Positions 23,601-34,246 of a stretch of 64,000 nt of DNA are shown here, piece after piece. The stretch lies in NCBI GenBank assembly GCA_021464245.1, contig JADCRB010000029.1, positions 1,965,229 to 2,029,228 of the forward strand, written 5' to 3'. The translations under genes and the position numbers were made by a program. This stretch comes from Carallia brachiata. Lineage: Eukaryota > Streptophyta > Magnoliopsida > Malpighiales > Rhizophoraceae. A model generated the notes under the pieces. The model saw only the letters and a list, made by a program, of their open reading frames with translations, was not told the DNA's origin and made no database searches. The stretch's first letter is position 1, and the number at the start of each line of letters is the position of its first letter.

Positions 23601-23759
23601 ACACTGTATATGCCAATTACTATGCTGGCAATCACTCCCCTGATGGTTATCTGTTTATTCCATGGAGCTATTCTCTTTAAATCCTCTAGCTGCTCATCTT
23701 TTCTCTTCCAAGTCCTCTCTATCCATCCCCTCAATCTCTTTCATTTCTTCCATGTTCAT
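20635..23759 (-). CDS. YSL3: Yellow stripe-like metal-nicotianamine transporter (OPT family, YSL1/2/3 group)
   Basis: Plasma-membrane carrier moving iron and other metals as nicotianamine chelates. Seven exons: 23759-23405, 23303-23131, 22677-22580, 22487-22353, 22258-22069, 21953-21842 and 21563-20635, giving about 663 residues with multiple hydrophobic segments. Telling stretches are [94 protein letters not shown] and [20 protein letters not shown]. The start [19 protein letters not shown] fits the family. Exon 1 contains two compensating one-base shifts: an extra A in the run at 23699-23702 and a missing base in the run at 23529-23531. Read literally, translation from 23759 stops after EEKR. 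All later exons are clean. Consensus error or a very young lesion are both possible. Arabidopsis At5g53550 is the syntenic counterpart from memory. Confidence 0.93.
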
Positions 23760-24282
23760 ATTCCCCACAGAACCCATCACCCCCTCTGAATTGCAATCAA
23801 CAGAGAGCACAACATTTATGAAACCAAGTTGTGAAGTTAAAATATTTATGTTGATGGGACAGCAGAAGGTAATGTACAGACACCAAAGATCTTACCTTTT
23901 GTGAGCCTTTCCTCCGGCGAACTACTTGCTTTTCTTCTCTTCCTTGGCTTCACTGGCAAATTCAATCAGAATCTGTCTCAAATCTCCAACAAACAATACA
24001 CTAATTCTGCCTAGCAGCTATAACAAAAGATGAACAACTTCAAATCACTAGATGGGTCTCCGCATGTTGACTTGAATAAGGTCATCTTCATTCAAGAGAA
24101 AGAAATGGACTGAGTTTAACAGACTCAAGAATCTCACCATGGGGGGCCCTCCTTTCAATAAAAACGAAAACCCAGATAGATAAATGACAGAATCCTTTTA
24201 TATTGCAGTCAACAGAGCATTAAATGGCAGAACAAGGATTAAAAATTACCAATTCCAGGTGGGATTTGATTTGCCTTAATTA

Positions 24283-24360
24283 CTTTGGTTTACTATGGTT
24301 CTGCGTCAAAGCACATAAATTCTTTGGTTTACTATGGTTCTGCGTCAAAGCACATAAATT
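24283..24360. repeat. 39-bp perfect tandem duplication
   Basis: The unit ctttggtttactatggttct followed by gcgtcaaagcacataaatt occurs twice back to back (24283-24321, 24322-24360). It lies in the upstream flank of the YSL gene. Confidence 0.95.
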
Positions 24361-24609
24361 TATTAATGTGTGAAAGCTCACCGGGTAAGTGCAAAAATCT
24401 GAAGAGTCGACTCCTAGTGTACTGCAAAGAAGTACAAAACGGGTGGCGTAGTACACTGACCATCTTTTCCGATTATGGCTGAAATGTCCATGTAAATCTC
24501 TAACAAAAATGTCTCTCACAGGCCACCTATTTTGATCGTTGGCGTTGACTTGAGGCAACATCTTTTCGAGCACAGAAGACTTTTTAAGAGCGCAAAAAAC
24601 AGTAAACAT

Positions 24610-26800
24610 AAAACGCCAAAACTAACGTACACATAAACTGAATATTTAGTTCTGAGTAAAAACAGTTCAATTCTTCGTAAATACAGTTTCGTATTTAAAT
24701 TTTATGTATTAAAAAAATAATATTAAAAGAGTTCTTCTATAAAAAAAATTTAATAGAAATTTAAATCAAATTAATCGAATCCAAACATAATTTTTAGATA
24801 CTAAAATTTAATATAAAAAAAACACATGACTGAAATGAATGGATGCACTTTCATCCATTCTTCTTGTTTTTTTTTTGAATTGTCTTCTTCTTCTTCTTCT
24901 TGTTTTTTTTTTGGTAAATTTCTTCTTCTTCTTTAATAAACTTCTTAGGCAGTAGTAGTACGAAATTGGTAGTGGTGGTACTACAAGGCCAAACCCAAAC
25001 GTGCGTGTCGCCTAAACAGGTCTATTCATTCAACGAACTAATAAGAGAAAATTAGAAAAAGCTAACTTCTATGACTCAACCACCCACAATTCCATTTCCG
25101 TCGATCATCGCCGTTGCATTTGGGCCCCAAAAAGGACATAAAGATAATGCATGACTCTGACTTGTGCAAGGCACGGCCTACGGCTTGAGAATCGAAAGAG
25201 ATTTTTCAACATCAAGGGGCCGGTGTTGGGAGAGCTGGGTGCTCCCAATTGACGGTTTAGTATATTCTTTTAGTCCTTTTTTTTTTTTTTTTTGTTAACT
25301 TAGTCCATTAATTTTTGTTATATGTTAAACTAGTCGGTATGCAAATTATAAGTTTTTTGGCATGAGAGACGATATTATTGGAACTCAAATATGAGCTAAT
25401 AAGGCAAAAAATACAACGAATCACTGATCAAGTTACAACTTTAAATGATATTTTTTTGAGTCTATTGACAAATTTATTAGATTATAACTATATAATAAAA
25501 TAGCTTTTTCTATAAATGTAAAACTAAAGTCTAAATTTTTAGCAACTGAGTATCTTAGACCGGCTTAATATATTTTGGAATCTCTTAAAGGCTTAAAATT
25601 TTATAAGACTTGATATATTTGATAAATTTTTGGAAGCAGCATTAAGGAGACTTTACAAACTAGTGTCACCAATACCTCCTATTTAATAAATAGTTGTATG
25701 TTTAATTTTGTTAAAGAATTTCTTGAGTTGACTTCTCTCACGGTGTGTTTAGATTTAATAGCGAGGAGTCAAAGAAAGTGGTGCCAAAAAAAAAAAACAG
25801 AGAAAGGAAAGAAAATGATTTTCTTAATAATTATTTAGATAAATTAGAAATAGATAAAATAAAATAAAAAGTAGATAGAAATTAAATTTTTGTTTGGATA
25901 TGGTGAGAAAATAGAGGGATAAAAAACTTATATGTGCAAAATAACAATTATGCCCATCAGTTAAAATTTAATATATGGTGTGAAGATTCTATTATTTTTT
26001 TTATTTTTTATAACATATTTTAAGTTTAATAATATTATTTTATATAACAAGCCTATTATTAACAATATATTTTATAATATATCTTCTTTTTTTTTTGAGT
26101 AACTTCTTTTTTTTTATCTCATTTGAATGTGAAATAAAAATAAAAACGAAAAGGGGCATTTTTGTAATTTGAAAAATTGGTAAATAGCATTTAAGTTAAA
26201 GGGAAGAAAGATAATTTCATGTTTTGTTAAAAGCAATCAGTATATTATGCTCAAAAAACAAAAACAAAAACAAAAATCAGTATATTGCTTAAAAAAAATC
26301 AGTATGGGTTGGAAGGCAATTTTGTAATTTAGAGAAAATTGTCAGATGGGCACCACTAGAATTTTTCTGATTGTTTTCCCACCAATTTCTTGCCCATGCA
26401 TTCCCAAACAAGTGATTATTCTATTTTTGAGACCTTTTCTTTCCCACCACTTTATTTCTCATCCTTTTCTAACAATCCAAAGGTTTAGAGTTTTGAATTG
26501 TTTGTTATTAAGGAATTAAAAGATATTTATAGTAAGTATTTTTTTTTGTTAAAAAATTATATATGAAAAGCTAACTTAGTGCATAATAGAATAGAATAAT
26601 GAGAATTAATTTATATAGGGCCCGTTCGGTATAAATTTATTTTTTGTTTTTCATTTATTTTTAAGAAAAGTAAACAAAAAACATGTTTGACAATATGTTT
26701 TTATTAAAAAGTTGAAAGCATTTAAAAAAAATAAATTAAGAAAATAATGAAATGATGTTTTTCCAATTTGTTTTTCATTTTCTTCTATATGCTTTTTCTC
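24610..26800. other. Gene-poor AT-rich region
   Basis: No gene is supported. It contains TTC-type microsatellites (~24880-24935), poly-T runs, and at about 25740-25960 a purine-rich stretch starting cggtgtgtttagattt that resembles the dispersed GAAA-rich repeats elsewhere in the window. Confidence 0.5.
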
Positions 26801-26805
26801 ACAAT

Positions 26806-27325
26806 CTTTTCTCTCTCTATCTCTCTCTTTACCATATCTCTCTCTACTCACTCTCTCTCTATCCCTCTCTATTTTTTCTCTCTCTACTCTTTGTTTCGAT
26901 GCATTCTCTCTCAACCAATTCTCTCTCTTTATCCTCTCTCTACATGATCACTCTCCATCCTCTCTCTACCGTCTTCTCTACTCTTTCACTATGTACCCAC
27001 TCTCTACTCTTTCTCTTTCTATACATTATCTCTCTCTCTCTACTCATTCTTTCTTTGCCAACTCTCTCTCTCCTCTTTCTCCCACAACCATTCTCCCTAC
27101 TTATTCTCTCTTTGCCAACTCTCTCTCTACTTTTTCTCCCTCAACTATTCTCTCTACTCTTTCTCTCTCTACCCTCTCTCTCCTTTTTTTATCTCTACCA
27201 TTCTCTCTACATATTCTTTCTCTATCCTCTCTCTCTCCCTTTTCTCTCTCTACCATTCCCTTTACTCGTGCTCTCTCTACACACACTCTCTCTCTCATGT
27301 TTCTCTATCTATCATTCTCTCTACG
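26806..27325 (+). repeat. 500-bp degenerate CT-rich (pyrimidine) tract
   Basis: Over about 520 bp the + strand is built of tctctct, ctctctac and ccattctctctac words with almost no G. It yields artificial Leu/Ser-rich frames on the + strand (192 codons) and Arg/Glu-rich frames on the other. These are by-products of base composition, not genes. Confidence 0.9.
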
Positions 27326-27329
27326 AATA

Positions 27330-28535
27330 ACATTTCTTAAAAAATGAACCCCTTTATAATAAAATTTTTTTATTCTTTTGGTTGAAAAAAATATTGTTAC
27401 TGAAAAAAAAAAGTTAATAGTAATAAATACAAAAATGCAGCAAACAGCAGAAATAAAAAAATAGAAAATAAAAAATAATAACAGAAAATTGACAGTATTT
27501 TTAAACGGACCCATAATTAACTTAACTCCAATTAAATTGAGATTAAAGGTTTGTCAGTATTGTTGTATTTATGAAAAATTTAAAAAACGTTCATAACAAT
27601 TTGTCATCAATTCTGGTGAAATTATTATTACTTAAGGTAATTTATTAAAATCCAAATTTATTTTGAAACTGGTAAAAAATAGTTAATTGGGCAAACACTT
27701 TCTTTATAATTGTAATTGAACAAGCTTTTGAGCTGTCTAATACTAATTTTTTTTGGTGGAATTATACTTTGAATTTGAGCATACTGAGATTTTCGAAATT
27801 TATTTCATATAGTCAATATATTTAATAATATTTCCAAGCTTAATTTCAATCTAAATTTAATTTTCATAAAACGACCAAAGAAATAATAATGGAATAAATG
27901 AATATATTATTTAAGAGAGAGGCTGTTGGGAGGCTGCCACGGTATAGTTTAGCAGGCAAAGGAGATGAGGGCTTTACTAGAGTCCCTTTGCTCCGCCAAT
28001 GGTAGCAAATAAAATAATATACCTAAAATTATCATTAATCATTAGTACTTTATTCCGTTGTTCGTGACAGTCACTGTTTCAAAGTAATTTTTGCAAGTAA
28101 AATATTTGTTGTTTGTTTGGAAGGTGACACCTCTTTTTGATCAACAAGAGAAAGAAAAGAAAAACAAACACAAATCTGCATAGCCAACCAAGCCAAAAGA
28201 CTTGCTAGCTGCTTCTATGCACCGCCACACCAACTCCGTCCTTCCAAATCAGATTAAACATTGTAGGATGGAGATCAGCACAAAATACCAATTGCTCCTC
28301 TAGTGCTTGCCCTAAATTTGCAAAGAAATCCGCACAATAATTTTTTTTTTCTCAAATTTCCCAAAGTTTCAAGGAAATATTAGTTGTTTGTTTTGAAGGT
28401 GACACTTGCTAAGCGTTCATCTTAAAAATTTAAATTTGAATTTTCATAGAAAGAGATATGCGGGTTCATCTAAATATATGAGCTTTCCATGAATGTCTAA
28501 TATGAGGGTCTGCCAGAAAAGGATACGCATGGTAT
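27330..28535. other. Gene-poor AT-rich region
   Basis: No gene is supported. A short phrase, ttgttgtttgtttggaaggtg (~28107), returns as tagttgtttgttttgaaggtg (~28381), a small direct repeat of unknown origin. Confidence 0.4.
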
Positions 28536-29035
28536 GGGGATATGCATATTTTTTGTCCTAAATTTTTAAATTTTTTTATATTTGAGTTTTAAACCTTTTT
28601 GACATTTCATTTGAGTTGTATATCTTTTAATTTCTTACTACATCAATCTTTTAACTTACAAAAAGTGGTCAATCCATTAATAAATGAGTTTAACTTAATA
28701 AAAATTATTTTAAAAAAGTTAAATATATGAATTAAATATTTTTTTTATCAACAAAATATGCACATTAAATATTTTTTTAATCAACAAATATACGAATTAA
28801 ATAGGTTATATGCATATTTTTAATAGAAAAGACATTTAATTCATATATTTAATCTTTTTTTAAATAATTTTTTGTAAAATTAAAATTATTTTTTAATAAA
28901 TTGATCACTTTTGATCAACAGAGGAACTGCTTTTATAAAAATCAAAAGGTTTAGAATTCAAATAAAATGTTAAAAAGATTTAGAACTCAAATATGAAAAA
29001 ACTTAAAAGTTTAGGACAGAAAATATGCATATCCC
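28536..29035. mobile_element. 500-bp fold-back (inverted repeat) element
   Basis: The left end reads gggatatgcatattttttgt then cctaaatttttaaa. The right end reads tttaggacagaaaatatgca then tatccc, so they are inverted copies. Pairing continues inward (atatttgagttttaaacc against agatttagaactcaaatat; ggtcaatccattaataa against ttaataaattgatcac) for about 200 bp per arm. The centre is AT-rich with no frame. No identical flanking duplication is visible, so the exact ends or family are unsure. Confidence 0.75.
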
Positions 29036-30080
29036 ATAGAAGCTATAATAAAAATAAGGTAATCAACAATTATGGAAGAGACTGTTGATATTTGTTGGAT
29101 ATTGTGGAGTTTGATCTTCAATAAGTTTAATTAAAATGAATTTATTTATGTTTATGACCCAATTGATTCCACATATTTTCCACATATGTTCCATTCATTT
29201 CCGAAAAAAGTCGCCCTTAATTGTATCTTGAGGACGTTGTCTTTCAGTGCAAGTAGTATTCCTGTCCCTGCATTTGGTGCCGCCAGAAAGGGAACAAAAT
29301 TAAAAGAAAAGAATCATCAAATCTCTCATTGTTATAAGAATTTTAGAAACAAAATCAACATAACAAATCTATTAAAATCAAACACAACAAACCCATTATT
29401 CATCTAATTTCTCATTGTTAGAAGAATAAAAAAAAGTAATTGGATAGCACCTGTCTGTTGTGCGGTGCAATTAGCACAGTTTATTCTGACGGGACTATGA
29501 ACCATTGCTCCTACTATTTTAGATATAAAAAATAAAAGTTAATTATATAAAGCTACACGAGGTATAGTTACAAGAGTGTTGACTAATTAAACTTATTTTC
29601 ACAGTATAATATTTTTAGGGCATATTTATAATTTTATCTACAATATCCGCGAATTTAGATTAGTTCAACTTAAAAAGGATATTTTGAATTCAAGTTTGCA
29701 AATAATTACGGTGAGAACTGTTATTGTTTAACCCAAAAAAGAAAAAAAGAACTATTATTACCATTGGATGATAAAAGCATATAAGTGTTGGATTATATTT
29801 GTTAGTACTCATGACGAAAAGTAAAGAATTGATTGCACCTGGCATCGCCCTTTAATCTCTTCTAAAGAGAGTTTTAAAATTGGTTGTTATTTTAAAGAGT
29901 GTCATTATATAGTAGGAAGATCGAGTCAGATAAATGATCAATGCACAACAAGCAAGATAGATTGTGTAACTAAATAAAAAAATAATTAATAACGTTTAGT
30001 TGCACATTCTTTTGGTCTTGGTTGCAAATATCATTGCGCTAGTTGTAGAACTAACTATTTTGAACGAAAAATCGAAATTT
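29036..30080. other. Intergenic AT-rich region
   Basis: I see no supported gene or clear repeat. The 73-codon frame at 29186-29407 shows no recognisable motif. Confidence 0.4.
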
Positions 30081-30119
30081 AAAAAATAAAAGAATTTAAA
30101 TTTTATTTATTTATTTATT

Positions 30120-31200
30120 GAGGCCTATATTCCTGTTGTTCTTGAAGAGGTTATGCCGGTTTGGGATGCTCTTTTCAATCAGCTTTTATTTCGTTAAGTT
30201 GGCACCATTGAAATTGGAGGAACAAAGGCACTACGCTTTCTCCTCTACAAGTGGCTTTAACTCAAGTTGCTAGGAGTCTCTGCGCATGGCATGCCCATAA
30301 TCATTGGAGTTGTGATATTCTTTCTTAAAAAAGTAAGACTATATAAATATATTTAGTGAAGTACAAAGTATGCTCAATGATAATTAATAATTTATCAATT
30401 TTTTTAAATTTAATATATTTTTTATGATTTAATAATTTAAATCATTGTATGTCGGCAATTAAATTGTCAAAAAGTTTTTTTATTCTAAAAAAAGCTTAAT
30501 TTGCTGGCAGCTCCTAAAAATCAATGTTGCTAAAGGGATGCCAAGCTTGGCGGGGCTATGGACTGGCAAGGAATGATTGTGGCCGCTAAATTTATAGCTT
30601 CTCTAGCTCATATAATTGTATGGTCCATTCGGCCATTTTTGTGGCACTATAGAAGGCACTACAAGGGAGGCTTCGCAGGACTAGTGTAAAAAGATATCCT
30701 AAAATTGCTCTAAAAAAAAATTACGAAAGAAGGCAGGAACAGGATGTTTACTTTCCTATTAAGCTGAATGCTTATGTTTAATTAAACAATCTTTGAATTG
30801 GCGCTTACAACATACTTTGGATGAAATAAACTATTCTGCGGATTTTTTTTTTAACACTGATATTAAAGCCACAGATACTTTCAAAGTTTGGAAGAGTCAT
30901 TCCTTAGAATTAGTGCAATATTTCAAGTAGATATAGTTGGAGTGACTATCTCTAGAGATAGCTTATTCACTCTTTATTTTTGATTTTTGGTTTATTTATT
31001 CTCATATCATAAAAAAGAAAATAGAAACAAATTGCAAACAAGGGTCCAAGATGTTTTGATTGTAACTAATTCATGAGCTATTAAAATGTTAGGTTGCATC
31101 CAGTCCCCACAAATTAAAAGGAAAGAAAAACGACGAGTTAGCAGACCTTGCAAATCAAGAAGTAATTTTTTTTTTTTTTTAGTTGTTGATAAGACATAAA
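30120..31200 (+). pseudogene. Possible retrotransposon RNase H relic
   Basis: The + strand holds short, interrupted coding-like phrases. They include DWQGMIVAAKFIAS (~30565-30605), which resembles the G-x-V-x-AA strand of plant LINE-type RNase H domains, and EKNDELADLANQE (~31120-31160), which resembles the C-terminal helix of RNase H. Stops and frame changes separate them. The resemblance is weak and rests on short motifs, so this is only a candidate relic. Confidence 0.25.
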
Positions 31201-33773
31201 ATTCTCCACCACTCCAAGACACAGGCTCGTGGATTTAACCAGTAGCTTATCTACTCAAATTTAGATTATTTCATATCACTTTTTTAATGGGTTGATATTA
31301 GGGGTGGATGTAGCTCTTAACGTTTGTTTGGGAGGAGAAATTTGAGGGAGAGGGAGAGGAATTGGAAGTGGAAGGTACTTTTAGGGTATGGAGGCAAATG
31401 CCCTATTGAAATAGACATATATATATAAATTTTTGTGTTATTGTTTTCATTAAATTTTTTATTCTATCCTTCGAATGTATTTACCCTCACACAATGATTA
31501 TTTTACCTTTAATTCCTTGGACTAAACAAATTAATAAGTTTTATTAACAAACTATTTTATACACATGTGAACTTTATCCCCACTAACAAAACGTTGTGGA
31601 GATTGATATCTCCATTCTAGCTCTAGGTAATTAGTCGCTCTGCTTGATTGCAATTTGGCATTTTGATGACCCTTGACGTATGATATTCTAGTTAGGTTGG
31701 GCCAATCGTTTTCCTTTTGACTGCCATCACATCATACCCCTAGTGGACATGGGGTCTCTCCATTGATAAAGAAGAATAATTGTTTTAATTTTTTTTTTTT
31801 GATGGCTTAAAGCAGATTCCACGTTTTGCTTGCCCCAATCAATCGTTGCCGCAATTGTCACCAAAAGTAAGAGAAAAATAGAGAAGTACCACGATTGTTA
31901 CAGTTTAGCTACAAAGAGCAGCTTCCTTCGTTATAATATCAAAGATTTTAGGTTTGAGTCTCCACACATTTGATTATATTAAACTTACGTTCACAAAGAG
32001 TGTACTCTTTTAATAAACGTAATACTCTAAAATAAGACTGTGAAATACTATATAACTTTTTTTTTTCATAACAAAGAAAAAAAGAGAAAAAAAAAAAGGC
32101 CTAAGATAGAGACATACAAAGAAGAACCCATTGATCATTCAAAGGCAAAACAATCTTTTTCGATATCAAATTAGTTCAATTAAGGAAACTTAGTCATCTA
32201 CAATTTTTGTTTTGCTTTTTTCAGTTTTGTTCTTTAATTAAAGCTATAAAAAGGATGAGATGAATTCCAAATAAATTACAACTAGTAGTGCAATGAAGTA
32301 AATAAATTAAAAAAAAGTCAAATGGACCTCTTAATGAACCAAGGTGAAAAAAAGTCAAATGTGAATAAAAATTTTAAAACGAATATTTTTCAAGCAAATT
32401 ATCTTTAATCTATTTTTCAACCATCGGTCATTTTCAACCCCGTGATTCATCCCATGTATACATTTTAAAACGAATTTCTTGTGAATAAAAATTTTGATAA
32501 GAGTTAATCCTGTGTCAAAGAAAATAAATTTGATCATCAGATTAACTTAGCCATTAGATTAGATGAAGTATTATTTTAAGCATTATTTTGGGGGAAAAAA
32601 AAGTATACTAACTTATATGTGAGGTAAATATTATGATGCATTTAATCACGAATTGAGTTTTATTTCTCATGCAATTTATTTTTTTAACCTAAATAATGTA
32701 TTGAACTTTTTATAAATTTTTTTATAATTTGTTGCCATAATTCATTCTTAATGAATCAAACGACTATACATATTAAAATCAAACAAATACAAAGAAAATT
32801 TGATTTTATTTATATAGTAAACTAAACATATTATAAGAGTAGTTATTTTATTTTCGATTTTATTTGATTTTGGTTTCGATTTCAGACTATAAATTAAGAA
32901 AATCCTAAATTAGCATTTTAAAACATTTTAAACAAATCAATCTTGCTTTTCTTATACCAATTATTGTTGAGAAACCAAATAAATATATTCAAACAAACAA
33001 TACAAAAAAAGATACTAATTTTATATAAGGTTTTTATTTGTTAATTTGTTAGACGGAGTTTTTTTTTTTTCACCCATTTAGGGGTATTCAGTTACTAAGA
33101 ATTAATTTACAGGAAAGATGAACTTTTCTTAAAATATTTTGTAAAGAAAAATACTTGCACACTATAATAGTATATGTTAAAGAAATTACATTGGTAGCTT
33201 GAACCAAATGAGCATTTTTCAATAATTTTAACTTTATTTTTATTTTGTGAATCTCTCTATTCAGTTTTCACATCCACATAGAATAAAATAGCATCAATTT
33301 TCCGTACGGGGGAGTGGCTTTTTTTTTTTTTTTTTAGTGTGTTAAAAAATTTATGTTCAAGAGGAAGAGAAAGAGAGGTGAGATTCTTCAATTATCCTCC
33401 ACTAAAAAGACTTGTTTACTTTCCAACACTGGGTTGGACTGATGTGAATGCATCTTCCTCCCGCTATCTGCTAAGCCCAGAAAATGATGAAGATTGCAAA
33501 AAAAAGAGAAAAAAAAATAGAAAAATTTAAATGAATGCAGAAAAATATAGACATAAGATATACATGTGTAATCAATAAATTATTTTGTAAAATTAGTAAT
33601 TAATATTTATAATAAAAATAATTATAAATATTAATTATATGAGTATATAAATCAATTGATTGTGTCTGATGCGTATCTAATTTTTCTGCAACTATAGGAT
33701 GAAACTAAAAAAATAAAGAAAAGGAATATAACATAAGGAATGGTTTTGGAGCTAAGTAATTTATCCGAAGACG
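31201..33773. other. Gene-poor AT-rich region
   Basis: No gene is supported. Frames at 32355-32537 and 33339-33530 are short and compositionally biased. Homopolymer A/T runs are common. Confidence 0.45.
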
Positions 33774-34047
33774 TGTCTCGATATGTTTAAAAAATAATAA
33801 TTAATTGTTAAATTATTATAATTTTATTAATCAAAAAAATAATAAAGAATTAAACATAAATTATCACTTCATTTTTTATTATTCTTTTTTATAAATTTAA
33901 TAATTAATTATTTTTTTAAATATATTAAAATAAAAAGAGTAATTAATTTAATGAAGTAATTACTCTTTTTAAATATTTATATTTATAATAAATATAAATT
34001 TAATAATTAATTATTTTTTTAAATATATTAAAATAAAAATCGAGACA
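33774..34047. mobile_element. MITE-like AT-rich element with TGTCTCGAT ends
   Basis: Left end tgtctcgatatgtttaaaaa and right end atcgagaca are inverted copies, with further pairing of taattaattgttaaatt-type arms. An internal ~46-bp segment (ataaatttaataattaatta then tttttttaaatatattaaaa) appears twice, near 33890 and 33998. It ends about 200 bp before the AAA ATPase start, so it may lie in that gene's promoter region. Confidence 0.55.
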
Positions 34048-34246
34048 TTTCAACCGAACTCTCACACTTTTTCGATAACATAATCGAAGTCGGTTGGAGC
34101 TCGGGTTTTGAGATTAAAATAATAACGATAATAGTGATACGAGAAATTCTTCACCTTTCTTAATCCCCAAGAAGCCGACCGATAAAACAAAACCCAAATC
34201 GCTGCAAATCCAAAATTACAAGAAGAAATAAAAGAAAAGAAGGAAA

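Noticed and set aside
26752..27347. Long Leu/Ser-rich frames (up to 192 codons)
   Set aside because: They arise from a CT-rich low-complexity tract; there is no sequence variety or domain.
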